Origin: Sciurus carolinensis
Lineage: Eukaryota; Chordata; Mammalia; Rodentia; Sciuridae
Assembly (NCBI RefSeq): GCF_902686445.1
Contig: NC_062217.1
Coordinates: 169,351,098 to 169,415,097 of the forward strand
Direction of reading: 5' to 3'
DNA length: 64,000 nt
Shown here: positions 9,990 through 20,738 of the stretch, piece after piece
Layout: each line of letters begins with the position of its first letter
Numbering within the stretch: the first letter of the stretch is position 1
Notes under the pieces: generated by a model
Databases searched by the model: none
What the model was told of the DNA's origin: nothing
What the model saw: only the letters and a program-made list of their open reading frames with translations
Program-made: the position numbers and the translations under genes

Positions 9990-10110
9990 TAGAGAAGCCT
10001 TCTCAGCAAAACTGAGGCACAGAGAGATCGAATAAGTTGTCCAAAGTCACACAGTAGTAAATAGCAGAATTCTGGATTCTGCCTTAAACACCATACTAGG
10101 CTACTTCTTG
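9990..10110 (-). mobile_element. MIR SINE, antisense
   Basis: AACTGAGGCACAGAGAGATC and AAAGTCACACAGTAGTAAAT match the antisense MIR core closely. Confidence 0.8.
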
Positions 10111-10789
10111 GTAGAGACTATGGGACTAGGACTCATTGGACAAAAGTGGTTGAAACCCAAACTGGCAAGCCCACCCATAAAACGAAATACAGTAGGTCAT
10201 GACACTGAAAAGCCCAAGAGTTCTGCTGCAAGCACAGCTGGATCCAGGTGCTCCAGTGACTGTGGAGTCCACTTTCCCTCTACTATCCCCTGTGCGGGCT
10301 TTATGTTCAAGCCGAGTTCCTCCAACAAGGAGAAAAGACGTGCCCCAGCATTCTAGGCTTAGGTTCTACCAGCCCAGCAACCTGCACAGAGCAGCAACGA
10401 CTCCTACCAACAGGGTTCCAAGACTGGGCCTTGCGGGTTGGATGGGCCTCATCCCATTCCTGATCTCATGCTCTGATTTGGGGAGTGGAGGAGACAGCAT
10501 CACCGCGCAACCCCTGGGGCTGAGAACCAAGGAGAAAAGGTTGCACCAAAGGAAATGAGGGGGCTACTCCCAAAGAAGGGTCCCAGCTACTGCTAGAGGT
10601 CCCTCCTCGGTGGGAGCGCCCAGCATCCCCCCAGGAGGGGCAGAGGGGTAGCACCCATCATAGAGACTGTCTCGGGCACGGCCTTTGTCACAAACCAAGC
10701 TGAGGGCGGGTGCACAGAGAAGTTGGCAGTTTGCCACCATTGGGTCTGAGGTCACCCATGTCCCGGGGCCCAAAAGGAACAGGAAGGAA
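10111..10789. other. No gene seen
   Basis: Unique sequence with short chance frames. Confidence 0.45.
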
Positions 10790-10935
10790 TGTGGTTTATG
10801 GGAGTCTGAATTCCTTCCCTGGCTCTGGTACTCTCTGGCCATGCGTCCTTAGAAAGTAAGCCACAGTGCTCAGCCTCAGTTTCCTCACCTGGGAAATGGG
10901 AGCAACAGAACCTCCCTGTGGAATTGCTACAGGGG
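10790..10935 (+). mobile_element. MIR SINE, sense
   Basis: CCCTGGCTCTGGTACTCTCT and CTCAGTTTCCTCACCTGGGA match the sense MIR core. Confidence 0.8.
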
Positions 10936-11579
10936 ACATCAGGGCAGAGGCACGTGGGGCCAGCACCACCTTGGCACCACCGGGGCTCCATCAGGTCACC
11001 TGTCAGCAGGTACTGCCCTCCTGGAAACTCCTGTGGGCACCTGAACCCAGGACCAGAGGAGGACCCATTGCTTCCAGAAAGCAATCCCTCTTTGCTTGAG
11101 TGGTTGAGACTCAAGCAAAAAGGAAAGAAATCGAGGCTGACGCCTGGGCTTTCTGAGCCTCCCCAGGACTCTGGACTCCACAGGGCTGAGAACAGGAGGG
11201 CCAACACTGCCCAGTCACTGGGTGGCTGAGAGCAGCAAGGGCCACACCAGGCCTCTCTGCAATGGCCGGGCTGCCGGAGGGAGCGCTGGAAGGAGGACGC
11301 GCAGCCCGGCTGGGGGCTGGCGCAGCTCCGGGCTGGGCTTCATCTCACTCTGCTGGAGCTCCCAGGGGCAGGTCGGACTCAGCACTTTGTCGCTGCAGAA
11401 TGCCTGGCCGATGGTTCCCAAAGTGGGTGCCACAGGACCCACAGCACTTGGGACCCTGGCAGGTGTGCGGAACACTCGGAATGATTTCAATTCTGGAGAA
11501 AATGTGGCATAAACATGTTCAGAAAGCCTCCTCTCATGCAAATCTTAAGGTAACGCAAACTTCCCCCTGAAAATGTTCA
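10936..11579. other. No gene seen
   Basis: GC-rich unique DNA. Open frames at 11215-11570 overlap on both strands and lack motifs. Confidence 0.45.
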
Positions 11580-12130
11580 AACTGTGTCGAGAACTGCTTC
11601 TAGGCCAGCTGCTGTCTGCGTGCGTTCGGGTGGCTGCTCTGCCACGTCAGCTCCGTCGCAGCCGGTGCCGGATCAGCCGGCCTGTCTGGCCGCAGGAAAT
11701 CGGTCTTGAATTATTCAGATCGTGAATGAAACGGTGGCATAAAGAGCAGAACCTGGGCAGGAGCCGTCTCCCCTTAATCTGGGAGCAGGCAGCTCCATCA
11801 CAGGCTCTAGCACGTACCTGGCGCTCCAGGAAACGTGGCACCATGTGGCGGATCAGCAGGGGCCGCCATCCCCGCTCCCCGGCCGCGTCCAGCCGACTAC
11901 CGCTTTTGGAAATAAAGCCTTGGGGGAACACTGTCTCTGTCTTGTCCTGGCCACTTTGACACAACAGCAGCCCAGCTGAAGAGTTGCAGAGAGCCTTGGG
12001 CCTGGCCAGGTGGGCTTCACCAACAGCCGGCGCCCCTCGCTGAGTAAAGTCAACGCCCGTCTTGATGGCAAGACTTCCGGGGCCTGTAAAGGTTGCCGCA
12101 GGGCAGCGGGAATCGCTCCGAGAGGAATAG
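11580..12130. promoter_or_regulatory. CpG-rich block, candidate CpG island or enhancer
   Basis: CpG dinucleotides are clearly denser here than in flanking DNA, especially 11640-11700 and 11860-11900 (GTCAGCTCCGTCGCAGCCGG; CCCCGCTCCCCGGCCGCGTC). An AT-containing core, TTGAATTATTCAGATCGTGA near 11705, sits inside it. CpG retention in a CpG-depleted genome suggests an unmethylated or constrained element. A minus-strand open frame crosses it (11647-12579) but has no recognisable protein features. Confidence 0.33.
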
Positions 12131-13164
12131 ATAACCAGCCACCTCACAGAGCCTGGCCCACCGGGTCTCGTGTGACCCGAGCAGGACATCTCAGAACAGG
12201 GGTCAGGATTAAGGGGAGACCCCGCACGCTGGTGACGCCTCCCCCAGCCTCCCCCCAACGAGCTCGAGGACACCTCGGTCTGTGTCCCTCCAACTTTAGC
12301 CTCACCCACTGAGGCCAGTAGGGAACGCAGCCCATGGCCCTCTGCTTGGACAATGACACAAACAGTGCCTGGGGGGCCCAGCCCACAGGTCGTCCCTCCT
12401 GCCTGGGGCGTGTGCCGATGGCAACGTTCCAGCTGCACTGCGAGCCCAGCAGCCGCTGCTCCTGCACAGGAAGGAGACCAGGAGCAAAGCACGGGCCCCG
12501 CTCCCAGCCCCAGGTGCAGAGTGGGCCCAGGGCCCGTGGGCACTGCGAGCGGCTGCTCCCCTCCGGGTGGAGACCTCAAGCTTGTCCTGGTGCCTCACGG
12601 CCACTCCCGCCACACCCTGCCGTGACCGCTGCCAGTCTCCAGCTGTGCACACCCCAGCCTTGGCAGAGACAGCGGTGCAGGTGCCCCCTGCACCAGGCAC
12701 AGGGTCAGGAAGGGCCAGTCTGCCCTGGGTGCTTCCAAGCCCGACTGAGGGGACCCACGGAGGGAAGCAGAAGCACTGAGATGGGGGACCCCCAGGAGCC
12801 CTGGAGACGGTGGCTGGGCCGGTGCCCACAGCAGGGCCCCGGGGAGGGCAGGCACGGCAGAGGCGGGAGCAGCCTCCCCGGCGGGGAGGGGAAAGCCCAG
12901 AGCACGCTGGAGGGTATTTTCCTCCATGTCTGCCTGTGGGGGACCCAGCCCTGCAGCCTCCTGGGACCAAGGGCAGCAAAGGCCCTGAGCGGCAGGAGTT
13001 GCAGGCAGCCCAGCAACACTGGAACCTCAGCACAGGGCCTCAGTGGAGCTCATAGGAGGGATCAAGGGTCGTGGCGGCAGCAGGCGTCTACACCCAGGTG
13101 TGCACAGTGTGCTGGCTGCAGGCAGAACACTGTGCCCACCGTCCTCCTCACAACCTCCCTATGA
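12131..13164. other. GC-rich region, long chance open frames, no gene
   Basis: Frames of 243 codons (minus, 12302-13033) and 276 codons (plus, 12334-13164) overlap. Both strands being open at once is what high GC with few stops produces. Neither translation contains a domain, signal peptide or repeat I recognise. Confidence 0.5.
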
Positions 13165-13310
13165 AGTGGATGTGACTCGCCACCCAGTTTCCCAAGAAGC
13201 TGAAGTTCAGAGAGGGTAAGTAAGTTGCCTAAGTCCACACAGTGAGGAAGTGGCAGGGCCAGGTTTGAAACCAGGCTCTTGACGGCTCTCTCTTAACCTC
13301 TTCCTGGTAG
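13165..13310 (-). mobile_element. MIR SINE, antisense
   Basis: GTTCAGAGAGGGTAAGTAAG, TCCACACAGTGAGGAAGTGG and GCCAGGTTTGAAACCAGGCT follow the antisense MIR order. Confidence 0.85.
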
Positions 13311-13639
13311 GAGAGAGAAGATTCCAACTCAGAGACCTGACCTGTGCGTAGGCAGCTGCTGAGTCATTTCCTCCCAGGCCCCCACGGCAGGCTGCTTGAG
13401 CCATCAGGACGTCCCTCGCCAGCCACCTCTCCCCCTCATGGGGCACGTAGTAGGCATCCAGCAACCAGCTGTGGGTGAGTAAGAGGCCGTGACGGGAGCT
13501 GGCTCCATGGCAACCAGTTTTCCCCTTGAGTCCACGCTGAAAGACAAAACAAGCTCTCCCAACATTTGCATGGTTACAATCGTCTTGAGATCGAAATGTG
13601 CTTCTCCAAATTACCCCCATCTGGTTCCAAAGAACACAG
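13311..13639. other. No gene seen
   Basis: Unique sequence, nothing named. Confidence 0.45.
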
Positions 13640-13735
13640 GCTCCGGGCGGATGGGAGAGCACCTGCCTAGCACGTAGCCAGCGCTGGGCTGCATCCGGGC
13701 CCTGCCAAAAAAGGGAAGAAAGAAAAACATGTAGA
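13640..13735 (+). mobile_element. Degenerate ID SINE, sense
   Basis: GATGGGAGAGCACCTGCCTA, CACGTAGCCAGCGCTGGGCT and a short A-rich GCCAAAAAAGGGAAGAAAGA tail follow the ID layout. The B box is badly eroded. Confidence 0.55.
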
Positions 13736-14629
13736 TTTGAGCTTGAGAAGGTAATATGTCCGGCCCTGACAGTAAGCGTGAGAGGAGCCCTAGGATGCTG
13801 GGAACGGCCACCGCCAACCAGGCCACAGTCAGGGAAGCATGTCCCTCCTCTGGGTGGTGGCTGGCCCCGGGCACCGGTCACGTGGGCTTCCCTGTGAGCC
13901 ATCATTCTCTCATGAGCCTGGGCACTGATGTGATGGATCCCGTGGCCTCTGATGGCTGAGCCACTGCAGGTGTGGGTTTATTGGCCAGGGGTAAACATCT
14001 TATCCCAGACGATCTAACTCGAGTGTTAGGAGACAGACAGAAGCCGAGGTACCTGCCACCAAGTCAGGGTCCTTGTCCCTAGAGGATGGGCTCATGGGTT
14101 TTGTTTTCAGAAAGCAGAAGGTCATGTGTGACCAGGGACCTGTGGCGGGCCCCTCTGAATGGGGCCACTTAGTCTAGATGTGGGGGGTGGCAGAAAGGAC
14201 CCCCCCTCAGGGGGCCAGGAAGGTGACTGTGAAGTAGGGTAAGTAGCCCTGGCCTACAGGGTGTGGGAGGCCTGGGGACGGGGCTGGGGCCAGTGCCTGA
14301 TGTCCCTTTGCTCATCCAGCAGGGTAGAGGCATCTGTGAACTGGCCGTCTCCTCCCCTTGGTGACCACCACCCGTGCCTCTGGTCACACCTGTTTCTCCC
14401 AGTCCCACAGAGGGCCAGAACTATGGTCACAATCTCTATCTCCGGAGCCCAGCTCAGCACCTGGCCTGGAGAAGGTGCTCAGAGAAGGAGGCCGGTGGAA
14501 CCATCTTCGGTGTGTGATTAGCAGGCGCTGCCCTCAGAGGCCGCTGGTGCCGAGCCAGGAAGTAAACACTTCCGGGGGCTTAGAGGTGGGCGCTACAACG
14601 AGGTGTTCGGGCTTACCTACCGCAGGACA
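13736..14629. other. No gene seen
   Basis: GC-rich unique DNA with overlapping short frames on both strands. Confidence 0.45.
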
Positions 14630-14835
14630 AGGTGGCCTGGGTTCAAGTTCTAATTCCACCACTTGCTGGCCGTGCCACCTCAAGAAAGCCCCTCAGCCTC
14701 TCTGAGTCTCAGCCCCCTCCTCCGTTAATGGGAACAGTACGGAGTTACGATGAGGGTTCAATGAGCAGACGCTCATGGAATGATCGGAAGCCGCCGTTCT
14801 CATGCCTGGCTCAGAGTGGGCTGTCATAAAGGCCA
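14630..14835 (+). mobile_element. Near full-length MIR SINE, sense
   Basis: CCTGGGTTCAAGTTCTAATT, CAGCCTCTCTGAGTCTCAGC, TTAATGGGAACAGTACGGAG and CATGCCTGGCTCAGAGTGGG trace the MIR from its tRNA-like half to its 3' domain. It is one of the most complete MIRs in the window. Confidence 0.85.
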
Positions 14836-15589
14836 TCACCAGCCCATGTCACCTCTGTCATCCCTGGGGAAGTTTCCTCTGCTTAAAGGAAAAAATACAC
14901 TCTTCTAGCTCAGGGTCCAGTAATGCCTGCGAGGGGATGGACGTGTTGTGGAGAGTCTCCGGCCCTCAGAGAAGATGGGCCCACGTGGGACGGGGTGGGC
15001 CTCCGTGCAGGACTCCTTCCCACCCTCCAGGGGGCGCTCCGGCTGGAGTTTATGCCAGGCCCCAAGGCGTCCATTCCATCCTGTCGGCAGGCCCAGTTCC
15101 CTGGGTGGCCAGGCCTGGGGCAGGAAGTGGCTTTGACCTGGTCCTGCCCCAGGGAGCTTAGCGCCTGGGGAAGCCAAATGTCCCCACAACTGCCAGGGCC
15201 CAAGAAGGCCCCAGGGACAAGGCAGGGGCCCTGCAGGGGGCTGCTGAGCCTGCGCAGGGCTGGAGTGACATTCAGGATCTCAGAGGGCATTGATTTAAGG
15301 CCGTCGTTTTCCCAAACCAATGCTTCCTCTGCAGAGACCCCAGGCTTGACTGCCACCGTCTACGTCACAGATGCGCCCGAGGCACTGCTGCCTCAAAATA
15401 CTTAGGAATGCCACTGCCTGGGGGACCGGTCCCCTTCCCCACAATCCACAGACCTCCCGCCCTCCCCATAGGACAGGGGCTCTGGACTCTACCTTTGGGC
15501 TTGCTTCCTCCCTGGCTCTCCGTCAGGGCATCCTGGCTGGTCCTGCTCCCCAAGACAACCTGGGAGAAGTGGGCACCGTGACCACCCTC
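14836..15589. other. No gene seen
   Basis: GC-rich. Frames at 14910-15405 are open on both strands and uninformative. Confidence 0.45.
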
Positions 15590-15690
15590 TTTTCAGATGA
15601 GGAAACTGAGGCATAGATAAGTGACGTGACTCACCCAAGGCAAGGCAGATGCTACCCTGGCCTTCTCTCCAAAGGGGCTGTGCTACCGAC
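15590..15690 (-). mobile_element. MIR SINE fragment, antisense
   Basis: TCAGATGAGGAAACTGAGGC is an exact match to the antisense MIR core as I remember it. The rest decays quickly. Confidence 0.8.
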
Positions 15691-16295
15691 TACTAAGGAC
15701 AAAAAGGTCAGCCAGGCAGGGGCCTGAAGGTCAAGTCCATATCTATCCAGAGTCTGTCCAGTGTGACAAGGGCATCCCCAGAGACTCCCTCAAGGGCACC
15801 CAGAGGACCCTGGGCTGGACTGGAAAATGGTCCAGTGTCCTTGCAGTGAGGGGCTCAGGGTGAACAGGGAACAAGAACGAATGGAAGTCCACCAAAGTTG
15901 GCAAGTGGAAATGCCAGTTAAACCTGCACCCAGCACACAACAGATGTGCTCATAGGTGTGCTACCTAGGGTCCGTGGGATACACCTGTGCTGAAATAAGG
16001 CGTGCTTCATCTGCAGGGGGAATTTCACTGAGTGCCCGCTGTATTATCTGACAGCCCTCCCCCTCAGCCGTGCCACCCCCAACTATCCTGTTGGAAGTTT
16101 AGAGTGGGGACTGGGGCCCAGACTCCTCTTCCAATGCGAGGTCCTGGTGACTAAATACAAACCTAGAAAAAGACCAGCAGGGTTCAAAGTGGCAACTTTT
16201 TCAAAATCGATGGCATCCCCTGACTGGTCTGGATTTGGCCTGGAGCAATGGCCTGTGGAGGCGATGGCTCCCCTGTCCCCTCCCTTGTCTCTCCT
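15691..16295. other. No gene seen
   Basis: Unique sequence. Confidence 0.4.
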
Positions 16296-16297
16296 GT

Positions 16298-16390
16298 CCT
16301 TGGCTGTGTGACCTTCTCTCCTTTCCTGTGACTTGGGGCTAATAATAAACATTCTCCCAGAACTACTGGGAGAATCGACAGCTAGAGAAG
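16298..16390 (+). mobile_element. Possible MIR fragment, sense
   Basis: GGCTGTGTGACCTTCTCTCC and TTGGGGCTAATAATAAACAT resemble the sense MIR core with gaps. Confidence 0.4.
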
Positions 16391-16529
16391 AGGTTTGAGC
16401 ACCACCAAGTCCTGTCTCCCCATTATGATCTCTTCATATAATTTCAATAACAATAAATGGGAGGTTGAATTGACCGAGTGACCCTGAGGCCCTTCCGGTG
16501 TTCTCCCCCAGCCTAGCTTTCTAAGAGGG

Positions 16530-16700
16530 CACAGGGTTAATGCAAACGCTGTGCTCTAGAGGTGGTTTAAAAACCCAGAGAAGCCGGAGCAAATTTGATT
16601 TAGGTGCCTAATTCCATTTGGAACGACTTTGGCAATAAGTAAACTGCTCTCCTTGGTTCTTTTAAATCAGCACATTTCAGCAGCAAAGTGACATCTTGGA
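16530..16700. promoter_or_regulatory. Candidate conserved noncoding element
   Basis: Locally AT-rich unique stretch (AATTTGATTTAGGTGCCTAA, GACTTTGGCAATAAGTAAAC, TTTTAAATCAGCACATTTCA) within GC-rich DNA, unlike any repeat I know. Composition alone suggests possible constraint. Confidence 0.22.
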
Positions 16701-17160
16701 GTCAGCAGTCCCCTGTGTCTCACTGGGCTGGCACAGGTGTGCCTACAATGAAGGGGCACAGAGGCCTGGCCATGTGCCAGCCAGCCGTGCCCGCCAACCT
16801 AGCCCCACAAGCACAAGGCTCTGCTGCCAGCTGCCCACAGCTGCAGCAGCCTCACCTGGGTGGGGCCCAGCGGCCTCTCTGCCTCCTGCCGCTCTCTGTG
16901 GGTGGTGCAGGTGCCCGAGCCAGCTCTCAGAGCGGCTTTAGTGACTGCATGGAGCACACTGCTGGTGCTCATGAGGGACGGGAGACTTTGGAAAGGAGAC
17001 CTCAGCCTCAGCAGGCTTCCAGCACTGGAATCAGAATGGAGGGCCCTGCCCCAGGCCTGGGGTCGGGAGCGCTGCTGCAGTTTGCGGCATGGCTAAGCAC
17101 GCACCTCGGGGTGGGGGCCCCGATTGCCCACTTACTAACCAGATGAGTTGCTGAGTTACG
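16701..17160. other. No gene seen
   Basis: GC-rich unique DNA with chance frames. Confidence 0.45.
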
Positions 17161-17164
17161 AGTC

Positions 17165-17345
17165 CCACTTCCACACCCCAGACACACACACAAACACTGA
17201 CACACATGCTGTCATACACCCACACACAAATACACGGATACCCACGGGCTCAGGTACACACGTGTACACACAGACCAGATGCACACAAACATGCACACAC
17301 ACTGACGTGTGCACACCAACACAGACACCTAACATCCATAGGCTC
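17165..17345. repeat. Degenerate (CA)n-rich tract
   Basis: CACACACACAAACACTGACA and many similar interrupted CA runs for about 180 bases. An eroded dinucleotide repeat. Confidence 0.9.
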
Positions 17346-18299
17346 CCACACCCGACAGGCAAAGCAAGACAGACACAGTGGCTGAACGTGGCCCCTGAGC
17401 CACTGCCTCCAACCCCCAGGTGGACCCTTGCCCCAGGCCTGACCTCAGCTCCATCCGTCCCCATGCCAAGATGAGTCCCAGAATCAAGAGAGGGTTTTGC
17501 CTTGTCCACACTTAGTCATAAAACAGAGCTGAGCGTGCCAGGGTCTGGGTTTTTAGGCCTCCTCGAAGTGTCCCCGGCTTTGGGGAAACCACCCCATGCA
17601 GAGCAGTGACCCCTTCCCAGAACCTCAGTCCACTCTGTCCCAGGCTGTGCTTCTGGAAATGTCTCCAAAGCCCCATGGCTGGCCTTTAAAGCAACTGGCC
17701 TCCAGAGTCCTCAGCCCTGGGCTATCTCGTCCCAACAACTAGAGGCCTTTGCTGGACCAAAGGCCGCCCTGGCTCCCCCGGTGGGAGCACAGCCCTCCCT
17801 GGGCTCCACCCGCAAAGCCGCCCCGGCCCCAGCACGGCAGGCCACTCCTGCAGCTGCCGCCCAGCAGCTCCCGGAAGCCAGGCCCCAGCCTGGGCCTCTC
17901 CAGGGCCTCAGTCTGTGGGCTGGGATGGAGCCCTGGGAGTGCAGGTGAGCGAGCCCCGTGAGGCCGAGGAGCATGAGAAAGGAGTGAGGCCAGGCATCCC
18001 GCCCCCCTCAACACCAAGCACCGGGGCTCACAGCAGGGTGCGCAGCCCAGAGTCTGCGCCGCAGCCAGCCTCGGCGGCCCCACTTCCACACCTCGGTGGG
18101 AACTGCCGCGAGCTGCAAGGGGTGAGCACAGCTCCGTGACGAGGGCCAGGGTCACCGGTGACACCAGGGTCTGCAAGAGCTCCTCCCCTCCCCTTCCACC
18201 AGCATCCCACGGCCCCTCCCACAGGAACCGGAGCCCAGGGCACCCTCCCCTCCACTGTCCCTCAACCCCTGCATCTAACTGGCACCGAGTCCCAGGGCT
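17346..18299. other. GC-rich region, no gene seen
   Basis: Frames near 17711-18302 are open on both strands. Moderate CpG content but no clear island, no TATA and no supported exon. Confidence 0.45.
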
Positions 18300-18800
18300 C
18301 ATCCGTCCCAGTGACTATTCCAGTATAGCACACCCTGACACGTGGCGGCCTAAGCCAGCATTCGGATAGTCAGGGGCTGGCTGCTGAAGGCCAGGAGTCC
18401 AGGCAGGGCTCAGCAGGGACAAGTCGTCCCTACTGTGTCTGGGGCCTCAGCTGCGGAGACTCGAGGACTGGGGTCTAGGCTCCTCAGGAGACATCTTCAC
18501 TCACCCGTCTGAGTTGAGTGGGGACCCTGCCAGGCCATCGGATGGGACATAACACATGTCCCTGGCCTCCTCATGTGGCTCCTACCTCCTCCCAGCGTGG
18601 CAGCTCAGCAGGTGGACATCAAGGACTCCAAAGGTGAGCATCCCAGGAGAACCAGGCCCAGCTCCAGAGGGTACATACTGTCACTTCTGCTGCACTCTGT
18701 CACTAGAGAGTCGGCCCAAATCCAAGGAAGGGGACATCAATACCATTCCCTGCTGATAGAAATGTCAAATAATTGCAGATGTGTCTGAAAACCACCCCCA
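18300..18800. mobile_element. Old interspersed repeat, family not named
   Basis: The order TGGCTCCTACCTCC, then CAAAGGTGAGCATCCCAGGA, then CTGTCACTTCTGCTGCACTC, then AAGGAAGGGGACATCAATAC resembles a widespread ancient mammalian repeat that carries 'cattctattgg ... ggggaaatagactccacctc' text. I cannot assign its class. Confidence 0.5.
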
Positions 18801-19305
18801 TGGCAGCAGTGACCCCGGAAGCCACACACTCCTGCCCAGGGTCTCCTAGCACCCAGCTGGGCACGTAGGCCTGGTCTTAGCCCAGAGGCTGAGACGCGAT
18901 CCCCTCAGAGCTATGAAACAGCCCGCGGCCCTGCCCCTCAGGTCTGTCTCCAGGTGGGTGTTCACAACACAGGCAGGTCCAGCTGCTCCCCACTGGACTC
19001 CTCTGGCAGCTCACCTCAGAGCAGGCTGTGGCCAAGTCCCCTGAGAGGCAGCGTCTGTGTCTCCTGGCTGCACAGCTCCCCTGCTCTGCTCCATCAGCAA
19101 TGCACACAATCCTCCACTCTCCTTCCTGATGGGCCTTCACAGGAGACTCTCTACCGGAAAGGTCCCTTTTTCCTCTATAGGGGTCCTAGAAAGCTCTTAC
19201 TGTAGATGTCATAGGAAACTCTTACTTGAGCTTCAAAACCCAGCCTGGATGTCACATCCCCTGTGATGCCATCCCAGCCCGCTTACGATTATAACAGATG
19301 CGGGC
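18801..19305. other. No gene seen; weak L2-like text near 19215-19275
   Basis: Near 19232 CCAGCCTGGATGTCACATCC is reminiscent of an L2 3' segment but too short to call. GAAAGCTCTTACTGTAG and GAAACTCTTACTTGAG (19190-19230) form a small local duplication. Confidence 0.4.
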
Positions 19306-19309
19306 CTGT

Positions 19310-19486
19310 TCTCAATGGTGTCGGCACCCTGGAATCACTGGAGAGCTTCACGTAGCTCTCCAGTGATTGTAGGTGCCACCACAAGACATTCTGTTTAATG
19401 ACAGAGTGCAGCCTGGGCAGGAGGACTTTTCTTAACTCCCCAGGAGATTCCAACGTACAGGTGAGGTTGAGAACCACTGGTGTAGA
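19310..19486 (+). mobile_element. MER5-like hAT DNA transposon remnant
   Basis: ACCCTGGAATCACTGGAGAG at the left and AACTCCCCAGGAGATTCCAA followed by GGTTGAGAACCACTGG at the right resemble the terminal regions of MER5A-type hAT-Charlie elements. A perfect 15-base hairpin lies inside it (see separate entry). Confidence 0.65.
19333..19368. repeat. Perfect inverted repeat, 15 bp arms, 6 bp loop
   Basis: AATCACTGGAGAGCT (19333-19347) and AGCTCTCCAGTGATT (19354-19368) are exact reverse complements around TCACGT. Outside them the complementarity continues imperfectly (GTCGGCACC against GGTGCCAC). The arms equal MER5 subterminal sequence in both orientations. Confidence 0.9.
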
Positions 19487-19494
19487 CCAGAGTC

Positions 19495-19680
19495 CACAGT
19501 GTGTCTGCATGTGGAAACCGCCTGGGGAAGTTTCAAACCTTTCCCCCAGGGCCCACCTCAAGGCTATCAAATCAGAATCCGCAGGGCTGAGGCCCAGATG
19601 ATGAAATCGATATCTCATAAAATCTCCACAGATGATTCCAGTGCACAGCCAGGGTGGAGAAACACCGCGTGAATCCTCGC
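19495..19680 (+). mobile_element. Second MER5-like hAT remnant
   Basis: GTGGAAACCGCCTGGGGAAG, AAATCAGAATCCGCAGGGCT and GATTCCAGTGCACAGCCAGG match the MER5A order. It follows the first copy almost directly. Confidence 0.75.
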
Positions 19681-20090
19681 TCTCACTCCAAAACGTGACA
19701 GATGGGCATGACTTGAAATCTTAATCCAAGTTTCGATTTGTAGATGATCTTTATCCCCAAGTGAGCAGGGTCACCAATCTGTGGGTTTTACAGAACATAT
19801 CACGAGCTACTGTCTAATTGTAAAACCATTAAATGAATGCAAAAGATGAATAATTTAAAGATCAATTTCATGCACATAATAGATGCTCAGTAAATATTCA
19901 TTGAATGAATTGATAGGTCAATTGATCAGTGCACCTGTAGTTCTACATTGCCAAATACTTCCTCATATCTCCAGAGACTCTGAGATCCCTAAGGACAGGC
20001 CTGGGGACTCAAGGACATTTGATGAATGAAGCAATAGATCCATGCACAATAGATCCATGCACAAACCACTCTGAATGTTCCTGGCTCTCT
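19681..20090. other. AT-rich unique stretch; MIR/L2 tail at 19875-19915
   Basis: ATAGATGCTCAGTAAATATTCATTG is a MIR/L2-type 3' tail in the sense direction. AATAGATCCATGCACA is tandemly doubled at 20032-20063. No gene. Confidence 0.5.
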
Positions 20091-20230
20091 CTGTATTCTC
20101 TAGGTGTGCAATGAATTTCCAGGTGAACAGAAAAATGCTAATAAATCATTTTTGTTGAAAGGATGGCAATGTCACCATTTAATTATGTGACTTGTTAATC
20201 AGCTTGCCCAGGCTATCGTGCATTCTTAGA
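20090..20230. promoter_or_regulatory. Candidate conserved noncoding element, AT-rich
   Basis: GCTAATAAATCATTTTTGTT and CATTTAATTATGTGACTTGT contain homeodomain-type TTAATTA-like and TAATAAAT cores in unique DNA. Inference from composition only. Confidence 0.22.
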
Positions 20231-20520
20231 GGCCTGGGGAGAAGCTTCTCTGGAGGCTTTTCAGTTCAACAGCAACTCAGAGACTCAGGGCCAGCCCTGG
20301 GCCATGCCTGCACTAGGACAGCAGACAGCAGCAATGCTCTGGGCACCACCATCACTGTGACGTGGCTTAGCCCTTCCTAAGCAGCCCCCACTGGGGACAT
20401 GGCCGAGAGTGAATCTGGAGCCATGACCTGTGTGTCATCCCTGTCTTGTGACCCCAGCTAATTTGGTCTCTTGAACGCAAGAATATTCCTTCCCTGAGCC
20501 CCACAGCCAAGGAGCTGCAG

Positions 20521-20738
20521 CCCAGTGGGAAGAGCTGGGTGCTGGAACAAGAGCCGGTTCTCGAGCCCAGTCCACTATTTATTAGCTGTGACCAGGGCAA
20601 CTCACTGGGCATTCGTAGCCCCCTCAACAGCAGCAGTACCTGCCTCAGAGGTCATTATGAGAGGAAGATGAATGGTACCCATGGAGACTGAACCCCAGGA
20701 CTGGCACAGAAAAGGGGTTCAGGATTTGACAGGTGATG
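20521..20738 (+). mobile_element. MIR SINE, sense
   Basis: GTTCTCGAGCCCAGTCCACT, TTATTAGCTGTGACCAGGGC, GGTCATTATGAGAGGAAGAT and ACTGGCACAGAAAAGGGGTT follow the MIR order to its 3' domain. Confidence 0.75.

Noticed and set aside
11647..12579. 310-codon open frame on minus
   Set aside because: It spans the CpG-rich block and GC-rich DNA, with no domain, no plausible splice structure and competing frames. Kept only as a CpG-block observation.
12302..13164. Pair of overlapping 243- and 276-codon frames
   Set aside because: Both strands open at once with no recognisable protein. A composition effect.
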